Below the pieces are notes generated by a model that was not told the DNA's origin, ran no database searches, and saw nothing but the letters and a program-made list of their open reading frames with translations. 64,000 nt of DNA from assembly GCA_029783825.1 (NCBI GenBank), contig JAREIK010001716.1, positions 179,501 through 243,500 of the forward strand, in the 5' to 3' direction. Made by a program: the position numbers and the translations under genes. This document shows, one piece after another, positions 22,738-34,140 of the stretch. The first letter of the stretch is position 1, and the number at the start of each line of letters is the position of its first letter. The stretch comes from Sapria himalayana (Eukaryota > Streptophyta > Magnoliopsida > Malpighiales > Rafflesiaceae).

Positions 22738-22935
22738 GAAGGAGAGAGAGATATGGAAAGGAAAAACAGAGACAAAGGAGAGAGATATGGAAATGAAGAA
22801 CAGAGATGAAGGAGAGAGAGATATGGAAAGGAAAAACAAAGGCAAAGGAGAGAGATATGAAAATGAAGAACAAAGACAAAGGAGAGAGATATGGAAATGA
22901 AGAAACAAAGACAAAGGAAGAATAGAGAGATCGGG
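22738..22935. repeat. Minisatellite with 70-bp dimeric unit
   Basis: The word ATATGG recurs at 22751, 22785, 22821, 22855 and 22889 (spacing 34, 36, 34, 34). Two variants alternate, ATATGGAAAGGAAAAAC and ATATGGAAATGAAGAAC, giving a higher-order unit of 70 bp. The purine bias produces a long Ser/Phe/Leu-rich open frame on the minus strand that is an artefact. The corresponding part of repeat Y is not amplified. Confidence 0.85.
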
Positions 22936-23121
22936 AAAGAAGAGAAAGGAGTGAAATAGAAGTGCATGGAAGATACTAAAATATATTTTTGTTTGTATAA
23001 ACCAAAATTGAATTTATTTAGGGGGAATTGTGTTTTGATGCATTCCTCACTAGATTTATTGGATAAAAACATTACTTAATTTTTTAAATTTTTTTAAAAA
23101 ATACACCTACCTATAAAGTAA

Positions 23122-23409
23122 TTGATGTTTGGGGCATTTAAATTTATTAATCCATTTATACCCTTTAATCTCACCTCTCCACGTGCTCATACCCCTCTTT
23201 CATGTAACATAACTATCACCCTACCCAGTTCTTGGAGCTTGACCAAGGGGCACAGGAGCATTATCGAGCTCCACGAGAAGCTCCTATTGGAGGCTCCATC
23301 ATGCTCCAAAAGATCCATTGAGCTCAATGAGCTCTTTTTGAGCTTGTGTTGCAACTCCATCGAGCTCAAGGAGCTCTTGGTTGACGAGGAGCTCATGGAG
23401 CTCGACTAA
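23122..23409 (+). CDS. Hypothetical 95-codon ORF in repeat X
   Basis: Unrecognised. The frame opens MMFGAFKFINPFIPF, continues CNITITLPSSWSLTK and then becomes Leu/Glu-rich (SIELNELF, SIELKELLVDEELMELD) as it enters the GAGCTC core. The minus strand of repeat Y has a matching frame at 54226-54408 (CNSWSLTK..RGSIELDEKLL). The shared SWSLTK and IEL..KLL segments show that the underlying DNA is conserved. The Leu/Glu periodicity follows from the GAGCTC repeat (Glu-Leu in this frame), so it need not reflect a selected protein. Whether it is ever translated is unknown. Confidence 0.25.
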   Translation: MMFGAFKFINPFIPFNLTSPRAHTPLSCNITITLPSSWSLTKGHRSIIELHEKLLLEAPSCSKRSIELNELFLSLCCNSIELKELLVDEELMELD

Positions 23410-24080
23410 TAACTCCATTGAACTTGACAAGTTCCATCGAGCTCCATCGAGCTCCATCGAGCTCGATGAGCTAATATTGGAGCTCAACTAGAAGCGCAAT
23501 GAAGAGCTCGACTAGGAGCTACGTGGAGCTTGGCAAGCTCTCGTTGAGCTACATGGAGCTCAACCATGAGTTCCATTGAGATTGACGAGCTCATGTTGGA
23601 ACTACATCAAGCTACATGATCTCGACCAAGGGCTTGACCACGAGCTCCATGCAACTCCTCATGAGCTCCATGGAGTTCTTGATCGAGCTCCATGGTACTC
23701 TTAATCAAGGTCTTGGAGCTCGTCGTTGAGCTCCATTAGCTCATGGACTACCAATTAGATCCCAACCAAGAGTTCCATTGAGCTTGACGAGCTCATGTTA
23801 GAACTACATCAAGCTCCATAAGCTAGACCAAGAGCTTGACTACAAGTTCCATGCAACTCCTCATGAGCTCCATTGAGTTCTTGATCGAGTTCCATGGACC
23901 TCCTAATCAACTCCATGAGCTCCTCATTGAGCTTCTGGACTACCAACTGGAGCTTTATAAAGCTTGTCACGCTCAATGAAACTCTTGGTCAAGCTCCTGG
24001 TATTCAATGGAGCTTCAACATGAAGTTTGTCAAGCTCCAAGAGCTTGGCGAGGGGCCAGGGGCGAGGGGCGAGGGACAAG
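23221..24080. repeat. GAGCTC-rich core of repeat X with 202-bp tandem duplication
   Basis: About 22 copies of GAGCTC occur between 23260 and 23930, mixed with CTCCAT and TTGAGC. Two stretches repeat at a constant offset of 202 bp: 23571 and 23773 (TTCCATTGAG), 23651 and 23853 (GCAACTCCTCATGAGCTCCA). Three GAGCTCCATC units run in tandem at 23439-23466. This is not a simple microsatellite; it is a degenerate short-word repeat with a larger duplication on top. Confidence 0.85.
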
Positions 24081-24700
24081 GACCAAGTTACAATTACAAG
24101 GATTAGCGGTAAGGAACAAGAGGAGAGGACAAATTATTTTTTAATTTGGATAAAAAATTTAGTTATGTTTTTTCAATTATTTTGTGGGGAGCGGCCCAAA
24201 ATACAATTCCCCCATTTATTCACTTCATGTCAATTTTATAATCTCAATCATAACAGTAATCATTAATTTTCTACAAACCTTGTCTTAATTTTCCCAAAAG
24301 GTGTTACATTATCATTTATTTTAATAAGTATGGAAATAAGTCATTACACTAACATTAATGAAATATTACAATACTAGAACTCTTTAAAAGTTTTAAACAC
24401 ATTGTATTAAACATTAAGTGATGGAAAGGAAAAATATATAACAAATTCCTCAATGTATCATCATGAAATTTCATTCCATAATTTCCACAATCTCAATTTT
24501 TTTTCAAGCATTCCATTTTTTAAATAGTTGAATGTGTCTAAAATATAATTTTCAACACTATGCATTCACAAACATAAACAAACAACATTTTTGATAATCA
24601 AATCCGAGAGTAATAAATGAAAAAAAAATTGTCAACAAATATGCTAGTTACAATTATAATTTCATTTTCAAAATAGTTTAAAAATACATAGCAATAGAAT

Positions 24701-25249
24701 GGTTGTTCAATTGCCAAAAAATATTTACATGGATTCTATTCCCTACTTTATGTATGATGCTTAAGAAAATTACTTATCATGCTATTATGAAATATCCTTA
24801 ACAAGGTGCCAAGTGGTATGGACAACTCAAGCACAACACAAGATACGACCCAATTAAGTCATGCCTAAAACATGATCCAAAATCATGCTTGAACGTGGGT
24901 CATACCAACCTAAGGCATAGTGCATGCCTGGCACATTAGCAAGTCTGAGAAAACTAGGTAAGCAAATTACCATGACTCAACACTTGAATACATTTAAAAT
25001 AATCAATCTTTATTATAATTTTTTATTTATATTTCTCAACATTACTACAATTGATTTTTTAATGAAAACCATAATGTTATCATGAGAAGTACCAAAATAT
25101 CATTAAACTACATTCCCATTAAAAATAATAATTAATTAGATCCTGACCATTGAAAATAACTTTTAGAAAGTTATAGAAAGGCATTGTAACTTTCTCGTTA
25201 TAAAGCCACTAAGTGTAAAAAAACATTGTGGCTCTTTTTAAAACTATAA
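24701..25249. other. No gene recognised
   Basis: AT-rich spacer. The more GC-rich patch at 24840-24950 repeats the word CATGC and resembles no element I know. Confidence 0.5.
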
Positions 25250-26921
25250 CTTTTAGTTATAGAAAGTTCTAGAAATTAATACTCGAGTTGTGGCCATTTC
25301 CAGAGCCACAACTTTTTACTCTTAAGAAATGAACATAGCCATGACATATTTTTTTGTGTCATGACTTTGGATTACATAGATGAAATATATATGTCATTCA
25401 CATTCTCAATATTATGACTTAGTGTTATAGAGGAAAAAAATCATTACCTAAGGCCCTTCCCAGAATCTTATCTTAGTATTACATATGTGAAATGTACAAG
25501 CCACAACTATTCCTAATATTGGGACTTAGTGTTAAAAAGACAAAATACACATTCATGGTCATTTCTAGTACACATTAATCTGATACAAGAGAGAGACCAA
25601 ACTCTTGACCTATTTTTTATACCACATTAATCTGATACAAGAGAAAGACTAAAATCATGACTCATTTCTAGCAATGTAATTTTGTATTATAGAAACAAAA
25701 TGCACAATCCATTTCTATCTCAACCTCTTTTGTAATCTAATGCAAGTTTATGACGAAAGCTATAGTTTATTTTTAATGCTATGACTTTGTGTTATAGTGA
25801 GAAAAAGTTAAAGACATGTCATTTTTAACTGTTGTGGCTTTTCACTTAGAAATTGTACCTTACCATTCAATTATCAAAATACAAAACAAAGAATTTGGGA
25901 GAGTTATTTTGGCATGAAAAAAAAAATATGAGAAGCGAGGATTTGAGGAATTTTTTCACCCAAACCTAAAGGAGATCCACAAAAAAGAGGCTATATAAAG
26001 CACAAGCACAAACCCTGGGGAGATTGAATTTTGGCTCACTATAGGAAAAATTCAATGTGCATAAATAAGAATTATGAGTTTAAGGTTTGATTCCTAAATA
26101 CTCTTGAGGGCTATCATTTGGTATAAAAATTTAATAAGATGTATTTCAAATTATCTCATATGATTTCCTTCCCAATATCAGGTTAAATTAAAATCCAAGG
26201 TGAGTGTATTTAATTTTGTGTGATGAATATTTAATGAATGGTTTTAATATTTGAATTTTGTTGTTATTTGGTATTTGATGAATATGGTAATTATTTAGAA
26301 CTAAAGGTAAAGTTTTTTAATTGTTATTTTTGTGCATACTAACATGGTGAATGATGACAAATAAATCATGAAGCACTCATACATAGTGGTATGAAAAAAG
26401 TTATAGTCTTTCCTATCATGACTCATGAGATAAAATTATATGTCAAAATCTGATGTTGAGATAAATTAATCATATGAGTATGGTACTTATAATACCAGAA
26501 ATATGATTACTTTTATAATTCAATTCATGGTGCATATCTTAGACAAATTGACCCTCAATTGATATGGCTTTTTTATAAAATATTTTTCTAAGGGTTTCAC
26601 AATTAATTTGAGAGTCACATGTAATCATGGTAGATGCTAATAGATAAGCCATAAGATACATGTGAGTTGAGGTGACTAATAAGATGATGATAGTCATGCA
26701 AGTTACTTCCAATCATATGACTCATACTTATGAGAATTAAGAAAAAGTGTATGTTGATTATGGTAGTATGATACTTATGAAACCAAAAGTATAAATACTA
26801 TTAATACCATATCAATTCATATCTTTATAACATATGAGGCCGAATAGTAAGAATACTCAGACAAAGCAACTATAAAAGGTAGTTAATGAGTTGCCTAATA
26901 AGTATGAAATTATGAATGACC

Positions 26922-26923
<2 letters not shown>
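25250..26923 (+). repeat. Athila-type LTR, copy D (diverged, 3' truncated)
   Basis: Follows the same order as copy A from about A position 540 to 2085. Shared phrases include CTCTTGAGGGCTATCATT, GATGAATATTTAATGAATGG, TTATAAAATATTTTTCTAAG and TGAATGACCCTC. It stops abruptly at the TA microsatellite at 26924. Divergence is much greater than between copies A and C, so it is an older insertion. The left boundary is uncertain. Confidence 0.55.
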
Positions 26924-26990
<67 letters not shown>

Positions 26991-27085
26991 TATATATAAA
27001 CCTATAAATAATTGTTTTAAAAAATTATATATATAAACACACATATAAATACACACATACACACTCACACACACACATATTCAAA

Positions 27086-27143
<58 letters not shown>

Positions 27144-27374
27144 TATAATATATAGAAATGTTTCTTAAAACTTATATATACAAACATATATAATATATAA
27201 AAACATAAAGATATATACCTATATATATAAATATTTTCAAAAACCTATATACATAAATATTTTTGAAAACTTGTATAAATAAACCTTTATTGAGAAACAT
27301 TTCCAAAAAACTATATAAAAACCTATACATAGAAATGATTTCAAAATTTTATACATATGAACCTATATATATTA

Positions 27375-27408
<34 letters not shown>

Positions 27409-27497
27409 GTTTATATATATATATAAGCATTTTCAAATATACACATGCGCACACACATAGATAAACCTATATATGAATACACACACACACACACACA

Positions 27498-27544
<47 letters not shown>

Positions 27545-27780
27545 ATGTTTTTAAAAACATTTATATATAAAGAGGTTTATATATTAGTTTTCAAAAATAT
27601 TTATATATATAGGTTTATAAAAATAAAATTTGAAAATAATTATATATATAGGTGCGTATATATACATATATGTATATGTTTATATGTATAAAAGTTTCAA
27701 AAACTATTATATACATATTATTTTATATACATATGTTTATATAAAGAAACACACACGCACACACACACGCACACTTCTAA
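26924..27780. repeat. Compound microsatellite block
   Basis: (TA)n at 26924-26986 (about 31 units) and 27089-27139, (AC)n at 27061-27076 and 27479-27498, (ATAC)n at 27375-27401, (AT)n at 27500-27542 and (AC)n with CG interruptions at 27749-27774. The intervening text is built from AAACCTATATATA-like phrases repeated with variation, so the block has grown by local duplication. Open frames here (Tyr/Ile/Thr-rich) are repeat artefacts. Confidence 0.9.
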
Positions 27781-28374
27781 TTATGCATTTTCAAAATTTT
27801 TTGGAACAATACATTTTAAAAAACTTTTTGTATTATGTAGATGTGGATTGTAGACATGCATTTTTGGGTTTCTCTTTATAGTACACCAAAACATAAATAT
27901 TTTGTATTTTTGTATATTTTTCACTAAAAACTAAAAATTTTGGTTCTTCAAAATTTTTTTTAATTGGAATGTCTAAACATAAAATTTCCTTAACAAAAAA
28001 TCATCTACCAAAGTCATCAGCGAACATGCATGCCGAATGCAAAAAAATGATCTTGGGCCTACTTGGAGGGATGAGAAAAACATCTATATTTTATTGACAC
28101 ACATCAATCCATATACTTCCCTTTCATAAGGAATTAAACAATTTAGAATTATTTGATAAAAATTAAACTAATTATTTTAATCTATGTTGTTAATAACAAT
28201 TTTATTGGTTGGGAGAAACAAGAAAACATATGTATATTTGATAAGAAATAAAATACCTAACATTTCTTATTGACAAACTTGTGCAAGCTCAAAAAATGAT
28301 GAGAGAATAGAAAATAATATTGCAGCATATGAAAAATATCATAAGAGACATCTTCAAGTACATAAATTATAATA
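27781..28374. other. No gene recognised
   Basis: AT-rich spacer with no motif. Confidence 0.5.
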
Positions 28375-28609
28375 ATCAATTGTAGTTGTTAGTGTCATTA
28401 TAAAAGAGAAACATTATCTAGGCAGTACACTATCATATTGGAGCATGAAATACATATGTTATAAAATAAAAATTGAAAACATTAAAAAAATAAATACAAT
28501 AAAATAATAAAGTAATAGTATAATGGAAGTGGAAAAAATAAAATAAAGTTGTAAACAATACGAATGAATATAATAACAGTTGAAAATTACCAATAACTAT
28601 AAATTTATT
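28375..28609 (+). repeat. Dispersed repeat R, copy 2, left part
   Basis: Related to 21905-22165. Its last 15 bases (28595-28609) are the left copy of the LINE target duplication; the repeat resumes after the LINE at 37874. Confidence 0.5.
28595..28609 (+). repeat. LINE target-site duplication, left
   Basis: AACTATAAATTTATT, identical to 37859-37873. Confidence 0.85.
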
Positions 28610-28919
28610 TACCACTTTGTATCGTCTTTGATGAGGTGGAAGTATGGGCTGACATGACATCTCTTCCCCTGGACTACAGCCGAGGGGCAAAGATCCCAAC
28701 AGACATGGGAATGAAACTCTCTCCTCGAACAACACTTGGAAGGACTAGATATGGAGGTGCCAGTATGTGGGATTAATTCGGAAGCCCGGATTACACCCGG
28801 TAAACAAGGACCCTTGAGGATGTCTACATCAGCGATAAGAAGAGAGAAGATAAAGAAGTTGGCGAGGAGGATGAAGTCATAGAAGGCTTATAAGTATGCC
28901 ACAAGCGAAAAGTACTATG

Positions 28920-29658
28920 GCCCATTATGATGATTCTCACGTGAAACATTAGAGGCTTAGCGAAGTCAAATGCCTTGAGGAGAGTTCGGAAGTTGTGCAA
29001 AATCTACAAGGTTACAATTTTGGCAACTATTGAGATGTTCTTTAACACAAATAGATTAGAAGAATTCAAGATTTAACTAAATTTTACTTCTGCCTTGAAC
29101 AATTCAAACAATAAAATTTGGATTCTCTAGAACAAATAGATGGAAATAGAGATTGTTTACGATGAGCTACATGTTATACACATATAAATAGGTGTGTGGA
29201 GTGAGCTCTAGAAGCATAGTTTTAGGGTCACCTTCATATATACCAGATGTAGCATCCCCAAGAGGAGAAAGCTATAAGTGCATCTCAACAACTTTTCGCA
29301 AGACTCTTCCCTACCATGGCTGGTAGTAGGAGACTTCAACACAGTTTCCACTTGCAATGAGAAAGTAGGACGAAGGCCCTCAAAACCAAGATCCATGGAG
29401 GATTTTAACGTGTGTATTCTAGATAGTGGACTAGTGGATGTGGGATTTGAAGGATTCAAGTTTACATGGACTGGCATGAATATTTGGGCCCGGCTAGATA
29501 GAGTCCTGATTAATAATGAATGGAATGACATATTTCATCACCATAGGGTTTGCCAATTGAATAAAGCCACATCATAACATTCCCCACTCTTTATCGAGTG
29601 GAGCAATGATATTATCCTGAAGAAGATGACGTTTAGATTTCAACACATGTGGGTGTAG
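28920..29658 (+). pseudogene. LINE endonuclease domain remnant
   Basis: Starts with MMILT, a stop, then NIRGLAKSNALRRVRKL, the usual beginning of the plant LINE endonuclease (consensus ILSWNIRGL, family knowledge). SLPWLVVGDFNTVSTCNEK at about 29310-29365 contains the GDFN catalytic motif. GFKFTWTGMNIWARLDRVLI at about 29446-29510 contains the TWT and RLDR motifs. MTFRFQHMWV (about 29627-29656) leads toward the RT region and is cut by Cop-C. The enzyme would nick target DNA to prime reverse transcription. The frame at 29278-29577 is open; upstream there are several stops. Confidence 0.8.
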
Positions 29659-29659
29659 C

Positions 29660-30221
29660 TGCTGTAAATGTAATTTGTTTTTTTTACTTAATAATCTATT
29701 TTAATATTTTCATGTAAGTGCAGGAAAGGAAATATTAAAAGCCCGGGGATGCAATAGTAGCACAATAACGGAGGTCCTGCTAACCGGTCAGTGTGCCGAA
29801 ATTTTTGGAGCAGAGCCTGGCCCGTTCCATGATCCGACCCGCTTCGGTTAAATGAACCAAATGTTTATTTTTTGTATAAAATGATTTGTATTTATTTTTT
29901 GGGCGGCTATTTTTTTTTTGACCCAGTTGAACTGTTCATCATCCTCTCTTCTTCTCTCTGCGCAATTTCGTGACTACTCCATGCTGCATACTGTAAGACA
30001 TTCTATTCTTGGTTTTAATGTGTAATGCATAAGCATTTTCTGGTGGAGGTAGCTAGTCATACTGAGCGACTAGCGAACCACGTTATTTCTGTGTTGATTT
30101 CTCGTTTTGATTCTGTCGTGGATGCTTGTGGATTGGGATATATATATATATTGCTTGTTTTTGTGTTTTCTGTTGTATTCTGTTCTTAATCTCACTACCC
30201 GTGGAAGCGCGATTGCCAACA
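29660..30221 (+). repeat. Cop-C 5' LTR
   Basis: I count about 37 substitutions against the 3' LTR over roughly 560 bp (about 93% identity) plus small indels; most are transitions. A TATATATATATA stretch at about 30138-30150 could serve as TATA box for the element transcript (inference). The LTR continues into the primer site after two bases. Confidence 0.93.
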
Positions 30222-30223
30222 AT

Positions 30224-30235
30224 TGGTATCAGAGC
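30224..30235 (+). promoter_or_regulatory. Cop-C primer-binding site
   Basis: TGGTATCAGAGC, an exact match to the initiator tRNA-Met site used by most plant copia elements, two bases after the 5' LTR. Confidence 0.95.
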
Positions 30236-30307
30236 TTGGTTTGGGATTTTTCGAGCAATTGTGCATTTAGGGTTTTAGATTTTTCTGTACAAGCAATTTC
30301 TGTTGAA

Positions 30308-30880
30308 ATGGCTGGAACCCTAAACACCACGATTGAGAAATTCAACGGCAGAAATAGGTTTAGTATGTGGCAGATTAAAATGCGAGCGCATTTGAAAAAC
30401 TTCGATATTTGGAGTCCTCTGGTTCAAGTGTTCGGTCCACACACTACTGTTGCTCTTGGAATAACTGAGGCTGAGGCTTGGAGACGTGAAGAGAAAGCAC
30501 ACTCCACCATTCTGTTGAGCTTGTCGGATGAAGTCATTGCTGAGGTAGCAGATGAGGAATCTGCTGCAGGACTGTGGCTCAAGCTTGAGTCTCTGTACAT
30601 GACTAAATCATTGATGAACAAGCTTCTGTTGAAGAGATGAGACAGAAGGCTACGGTTGAAAGACTTGAACAACATCCTGCTGGACTGGTGTTGACAAACA
30701 GGAGGCCACAACCTGTTCCATTCAAGAAGAAGGGAAATAGATTCAGAAGAGGTCAAAGGAGGGTGACATTTGTCACTACTGTAAACAGAAAGGGCATTGG
30801 AAAACTGAGTGCCCGAAGAAGAGAGCAAGGCTGGAACAGCAAGGTCAACCTTACCCTCCACCTGCTGTTGCTGTGACTTT
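30308..30880 (+). pseudogene. Cop-C gag, internally deleted
   Basis: The start ATG at 30308 gives MAGTLNTTIEKFNGRNRFSM, then WQIKMRAHLKNF, the normal gag N-terminus (the upstream open frame from 30107 is LTR and leader). It runs 110 codons and ends at a TGA (30638-30640) just after SLMNKLLLKR. The next roughly 150 residues of a normal gag are missing. A shifted frame then gives the C-terminal part with a complete CCHC zinc knuckle C-x2-C-x4-H-x4-C at 30771-30812 (CHYCKQKGHWKTEC). Gag forms the particle and the knuckle binds element RNA; this copy cannot make a full protein. Confidence 0.9.
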
Positions 30881-30929
30881 TGATGATCTGGATGATGGAG
30901 AAGACCTTGTGTTGGTAATCTCCACAACG

Positions 30930-33900
30930 ATCGCAAGATTATATTCTTAGATCTTGGATACTGTGCTTCCTTCCATATAAGCACTCACTTGGAGTGGTTC
31001 AGCAAATATGACAAGAAGGAAGCTGGCCATGCTGTGGTGGGGAACATCCAACCATGTAAGGTGGTTGGAATCGGCACAGTCAGACTGAAAACTTGGGATG
31101 ACCGAATTGTCTCACTTTCAAATATGAGATATATCCCTGAGATGACAATGAATCTCATTTATCTCGGTGTTCTGGATGATCAGGGATATTCATTCAGTGG
31201 TAGAGAGGGAACACTGAATGTTCACCGAGGAGATGATGTTGTACTGAAGGGGCAGAAAACTAGAACGCTATACACACTGATAGGTTCCATAGTGACAGGG
31301 GCTATTGCTGTCACATCTGGAGAGCCAGCATCTGAAGACAAAGCTGAACTTACCAGACTGTGGCATATGCGGCTCGCACATATGGGAGAGAAAGGTATGA
31401 AAATTCTCTCTGATCTTAATCTTCTTGTTGGTCATAGAGTCAGTAAATTAAACTTCTGTGATCATTGTGTTTTTGGTAAGAAACATAGAACTAAGTTCGG
31501 TAAAGCCATACACTACACAAACAGTATTTTGGATTATATCCATGCTGACTGTTGGGGCCCTTCTAGAGTCACATCTTTTGGGGGTGCTCATTTTTATTTA
31601 TGTTTAGTTGATGATTACTCCAGGATGTCCTGGGTATTCATGATGAAACATAAATCCGAGACTTTTATAAAGTTTAAGCAGTGGGTTAGCTTAGTAGAAA
31701 ATCAAACACAAAAGAAGGTTAAACTATTACGAATAGATAATGGTCTAGAATTCTGTTCGTCTGAATTAGAAGAATCCTGTAAGGACAAAGGTATTACGAG
31801 ACACAAAATTGTTATGGACACTCCTCAGCAGAATGGCATTGCTGAAAGGATAAATCAAACTCTTCTGGAGAGAACTAGATGTATGCTCTCTCAAACAGGC
31901 TTAGGCAAAGAGTTTTGGGCTAAAGCTGTTAATACAGCATGTCATCTGATAAACAGATCGCCACATAGTGGAATTAACTTTAAAATTTCATTTGAAGTGT
32001 GGACTGGTAAACCTGCAGATTATTCCAATCTGAAGGTGTTCGGGTGTATTGCCTACTATCATGTAAATGATGGTAAGCTTGAACCTCGAGCACGTAAGGG
32101 AATATTTGTTGGTTATGGTGATGGAGTCAAAGGATTCCGTATCTGGTCACCATCTAAAAAGAGAGTTATACTCTCTAGGAGTGTTACATTTGACGAGAGT
32201 GTCATTCTAAAACAAGTATCTAGTCCTATTTAGTTACCTGATGTTCCTCAAGCTGAACTTAAGGTGGAGCTAAAATCTTAATCTGTAGCTCCAGGAAGGA
32301 TGCCTGTTGTTTCTAGAAAAATGATAGCTAATCATGAAAATGATGCTAACTCTGTTATTGAACCTGATCCTGAAACTGCACCTGAAGAGTCTATTCTCCA
32401 CTGTATTGCAAGGGATAGACAAAGGAGGGTGAATGCACATCCTCCTATGAGATTCAGCTTTGATGAGTTTGTAGGATTTTCCCTACAAGTTGCCGAAGAA
32501 ATTGACATTCCTGAACCATCCTCCTTCAGGAATGCTGTTAATTGTCCTGAGTCTGAGTCATGGTTGGTTTCCATGAATGAAGAAATTGAATTTCTTCATA
32601 AGAATGGTACCTGGATCATTGTACCTAAACCAAAGGGAAGAAAAATAGTGTCTTGTAAATGGATTTTCAAGAAGAAAGAAGATGCCTAAATTGCTAGTGG
32701 TTTAAAGTTTAAGGCACGTCTAGTTGCAAGAGGGTTCAGTCAGAAAGAGGGTGTTGACTACAACGAGATATTCTCTCCTGTAGTTAGACATACCTCAATA
32801 AGAGTGCTTCTAGTATTAGTAGCACATCATAATCTTGAACTTGAGCAACTAGATGTCAAAACTGCTTTTCTTCATGGAGATCTCGATGAAGAGATCTTTA
32901 TGAGCCAGCCAGAGGGTTTTGAGGTATCATGGAAGGAAACCCATGTGTGCAAGCTTCTGAAGTCCCTTTATGGACTTAAGCAGTCTCCCCGTCAGTGGTA
33001 AAAGAGATTTGATTATTTCAAGACTAGTCATGAATACAGTAGGTGTGACCATGACTGCTCTGTTTATTTCAAAAGGCATAAGGATGAGTCATATATCTAC
33101 TTGCTATTGTATGTAGATGATATGCTTATTACTGCCAGAAATAAATTTGATATCCAGGAACTAAAAGATCTCCTCAGTTCTGAATTTGATATGAAAGATC
33201 TTGGAGGAGCAAAGTAAATTTTAGGTATGGAAATATTTAGAGATAGAATTAAAAGAAAATTGTTTCTTTCACAGAAATAATATATTTAGAAACTTCTATC
33301 TAGATTTGGAATGGCTTCTTGTAAGCCTCTGTCCACATCATTTGCTTCTAACCTCCATCTGACATTAGAATGTTATCCCCAATCTGAATCTGATAAGGAA
33401 CAAATGTCTAAGATTCCTTATTCTAGTGCTGTCGGGAACCTCAAGTATCTTATGGTGTGCACCCGACCTGATATTGCTCATGCAGTAAGTGCAGTGAGTA
33501 GGTTTATGATAAATCCTGGTCAAGAGCACTGGAAAGCTGTTAAGAGGATACTTAGGTACCTCAAGGGGACTTCTGATGTTGGTCTGATATTTGGTAATGA
33601 ATCTGAACTCTTGCTGGCAGGATATTTTGATTCTGACTATGCAGGAGATATTGATAGTAGACAGTCTATGACTGGTTATGTCTTCACTGTATGTGGTTCT
33701 GTAGTTAGCTGGAAAGCCACACTACAATCTTCTGTTACTTTATCTTCTACTGAAGCAGAGTATATGGCTCTGACTGAAGCTGCGAAGGAAGGGATGTGGC
33801 TGAAAGGTTTTCTCAAGGACCTTGGTCTTTATGAAAAGGTTGCAACAGTCTTCTGTGACAACCTCAATGCTATTTGTTTAACAAAAGACCAAGTGCACCA

Positions 33901-34072
33901 TGAGAGGACAAAGCACATTGATGGGTGATATCATTTCCTTCGATCTGAGAAGAGGGTACAAGTAAAGAAGATTGCAACTTCTGATAATCCAGCTGACATG
34001 TTTACCAAACCTGTTACTCTGAATAAGTTAAGACACTGTCTTGACTTACTGAACATATCAAATCAGATGTAG
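30930..34072 (+). pseudogene. Cop-C pol (protease, integrase, RT, RNase H) with eight stops
   Basis: The protease active site is broken: a one-base deletion near 30963 disrupts the D-T-G codons and a TAG lies at 30948-30950. From 30989 to 34072 one frame of 1,027 codons holds everything else. Pre-integrase zinc region LWHMRLAHM..CDHCVFGKK (about 31360-31490). Integrase core catalytic codons D 31547, D 31736, E 31844, with the canonical 35 residues between the second D and E. RT motif LLLYVDDMLI, with YVDD at 33110-33121. RNase H residues in YFDSDYAGD, SSTEAEYMAL and FCDNLNAI. Stops inside the frame: 32231, 32279, 32687, 32999, 33215, 33278, 33287 and 33926. Integrase (to 32230) remains uninterrupted. 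Confidence 0.95.
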
Positions 34073-34128
34073 TTTTTTTGGACTAACTGTTTATAGAGAG
34101 TGTCTCTCTATCTGTATGCAAAATAAAT

Positions 34129-34140
34129 TAAGGTGGAGAT
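34129..34140 (+). promoter_or_regulatory. Cop-C polypurine tract
   Basis: TAAGGTGGAGAT directly before the 3' LTR, the standard copia plus-strand primer site. Confidence 0.85.

Larger units (their letters stand above)
22640..24700 (+). repeat. Repeat X: flanks, minisatellite and GAGCTC-rich core
   Basis: Homologous, in inverted orientation, to repeat Y at 53200-54715. Both flanks match: 22650-22700 and 23090-23240 with the right side of Y, and 24190-24690 with the left side of Y (for example CCCCCATTTATT, CAATCATAACA, CTTTAAAAGTTT). In between lies a core dominated by GAGCTC and related words. The consistent order of flank, core and flank in both copies defines a dispersed element of about 1.5-2.1 kb. 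No terminal repeats or target duplication were resolved. Confidence 0.7.

Noticed and set aside
22608..23072. 154-codon minus-strand ORF rich in Phe, Leu and Ser
   Set aside because: It is the translation of the purine-rich minisatellite in repeat X; composition and periodicity follow the 34-36 bp unit.
26924..27542. Centromeric or telomeric satellite
   Set aside because: Only di- and tetranucleotide runs; no monomer of 150-180 bp and no TTTAGGG arrays.
27263..27881. Several Tyr/Ile/Thr-rich ORFs
   Set aside because: Translations of TA, AC and CATA microsatellites.
30424..30984. 186-codon minus-strand ORF, one of the longest in the window
   Set aside because: Antisense shadow of Cop-C gag, including its zinc knuckle; no motif of its own.
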